From Bacteroidales bacterium (GTDB taxonomy: Bacteria > Bacteroidota > Bacteroidia > Bacteroidales > UBA10428), in contig JAFGVG010000405.1 of the NCBI GenBank assembly GCA_016938095.1, positions 1-6,328 on the forward strand: a stretch of 6,328 nt of DNA, read 5' to 3'. Within the stretch, counting starts at the first letter, position 1. Every line of letters begins with the position of its first letter. The notes beneath the pieces were generated by a model. The model did no database searches. It was not told the origin of the DNA and saw only the letters and a program-made list of their open reading frames with translations. Below are positions 5,850 to 6,328 of the stretch, in pieces. The position numbers and the translations under genes are program-made.

Positions 5850-5853
5850 GCTA
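5826..5853. repeat. Inverted repeat covering the -7 box of the dsbD-like promoter
   Basis: TAGCCAAA (5826-5833) and TTTGGCTA (5846-5853) are perfect 8-bp arms with a 12-bp spacer. The right arm contains the TTTG of the -7 element, so the repeat could be an operator. It could instead be a weak terminator for rng, although the following bases (GTTGGTTTT) are not a clean U tract. Confidence 0.45.
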
Positions 5854-5888
5854 GTTGGTTTTCAGCCGGAAACAATAATATCAATCAT

Positions 5889-6328
5889 ATGCTGATCAAA
5901 CGTTTATTCATTGCCTTAGTTCTGTTCGCCTTTGTTCAGACCGTTTTTGCACAGGTTATCAACCCTGTTAAATGGTCGTTTTCCACCAAACCGGCCGGTG
6001 CGGACCAGGTAGATCTGGTATTCAAAGCCACCATCAGTAAACCCTGGCACATGTACGGGTTGAATATCCCTGAAGGGGGACCCATTCCGGCTTCGATATC
6101 CTTTACCGGCACAAAAGGTTATGTTTTGGCAGGAAAGCCTACGCAATCGCCAAAGCCTGAAATTGTAGACGACCCCATTTTCAATATGCAACTCGAATTG
6201 CATGACGGCGAAGTAACTTTCACCCAACGAATTAAAAAAACACAAGCCGACAGCGTTATCGTCAGCGGCACACTCGAATACATGACCTGCAGCGATATGC
6301 AATGCGTTTTGGGTGATGCTGACTTTAC
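5889..6328 (+). CDS. dsbD: DsbD-type thiol:disulfide interchange protein, N-terminal part (cut by window end)
   Basis: An open frame of 146 codons running off the right edge. A signal peptide is clear: MLIKRLFIALVLFAFVQTVFA with likely cleavage after Ala21. The rest resembles the periplasmic N-terminal domain of DsbD (DsbD-alpha, immunoglobulin-like): VKWSFSTKP, ISKPWHMYGLNIPEGGPIP, and YMTCSDMQCVLG with Cys134 and Cys139. In DsbD this Cys pair passes electrons from the membrane domain to periplasmic partners such as DsbC or cytochrome c maturation proteins. Spacing here is C-x4-C, as in many Bacteroidota homologues, against C-x5-C in E. coli. The membrane and C-terminal thioredoxin domains would lie beyond the window. 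The start is ATG at 5889 with an A/T-rich leader and no Shine-Dalgarno sequence. A shorter protein carrying only this domain cannot be excluded. Confidence 0.8.
   Translation, partial: MLIKRLFIALVLFAFVQTVFAQVINPVKWSFSTKPAGADQVDLVFKATISKPWHMYGLNIPEGGPIPASISFTGTKGYVLAGKPTQSPKPEIVDDPIFNMQLELHDGEVTFTQRIKKTQADSVIVSGTLEYMTCSDMQCVLGDADF

Noticed and set aside
5916..6302. 128-codon open frame on the minus strand near the right edge
   Set aside because: The plus strand over the same bases encodes a signal peptide and a DsbD-like domain with the Cys pair, which is far better supported.

Overview
The window looks like a core chromosomal segment of a member of the Bacteroidota. The gene content includes GldD and GldE, an HU protein of the form usual in this phylum, a 31-residue basic protein of the AURKAIP1/COX24 type, and an RNase G with a long insert. 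Promoter-like sites fit the Bacteroidota -7 consensus TAnnTTTG, and no start codon has a clear Shine-Dalgarno sequence. I cannot place it below phylum with confidence.

The left half (1-3564) is a tightly packed minus-strand run. Read in its own direction it is mutY, ssb, gldE, gldD and the first codons of a further gene that leaves the window (possibly a 4'-phosphopantetheinyl transferase). The gaps are 52 bp and 8 bp, then gldE and gldD overlap, then 20 bp, so a single operon is likely. It joins genome maintenance (adenine glycosylase, single-strand binding protein) to a two-gene membrane/lipoprotein unit first known from gliding motility.

The right half is on the plus strand. A 138-bp divergent intergenic region (3565-3702) separates mutY from an HU gene and carries a promoter-like element for each direction. 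HU is followed after 24 bp by the 31-codon basic gene and then a 13-bp perfect hairpin terminator. Next is rng (RNase G, 518 aa), starting at GTG inside an overlapping ATG-TGA start-stop. Its last codons contain a GC-rich hairpin. A short promoter region with a 9-bp tandem repeat and an 8-bp inverted repeat leads into the N-terminal part of a DsbD-type thiol:disulfide interchange protein, cut by the window end.

The window holds no mobile element, CRISPR array, tRNA or rRNA that I can see, and no intergenic stretch above 300 bases. Most of it is ordinary, well-conserved housekeeping DNA. I found no strong case for a new multi-gene system. The points worth a second look are small: the tiny basic gene, the start-stop at rng, the hairpin and repeats between rng and dsbD, non-ATG starts, and the recurring linkage of repair genes to gldE/gldD.
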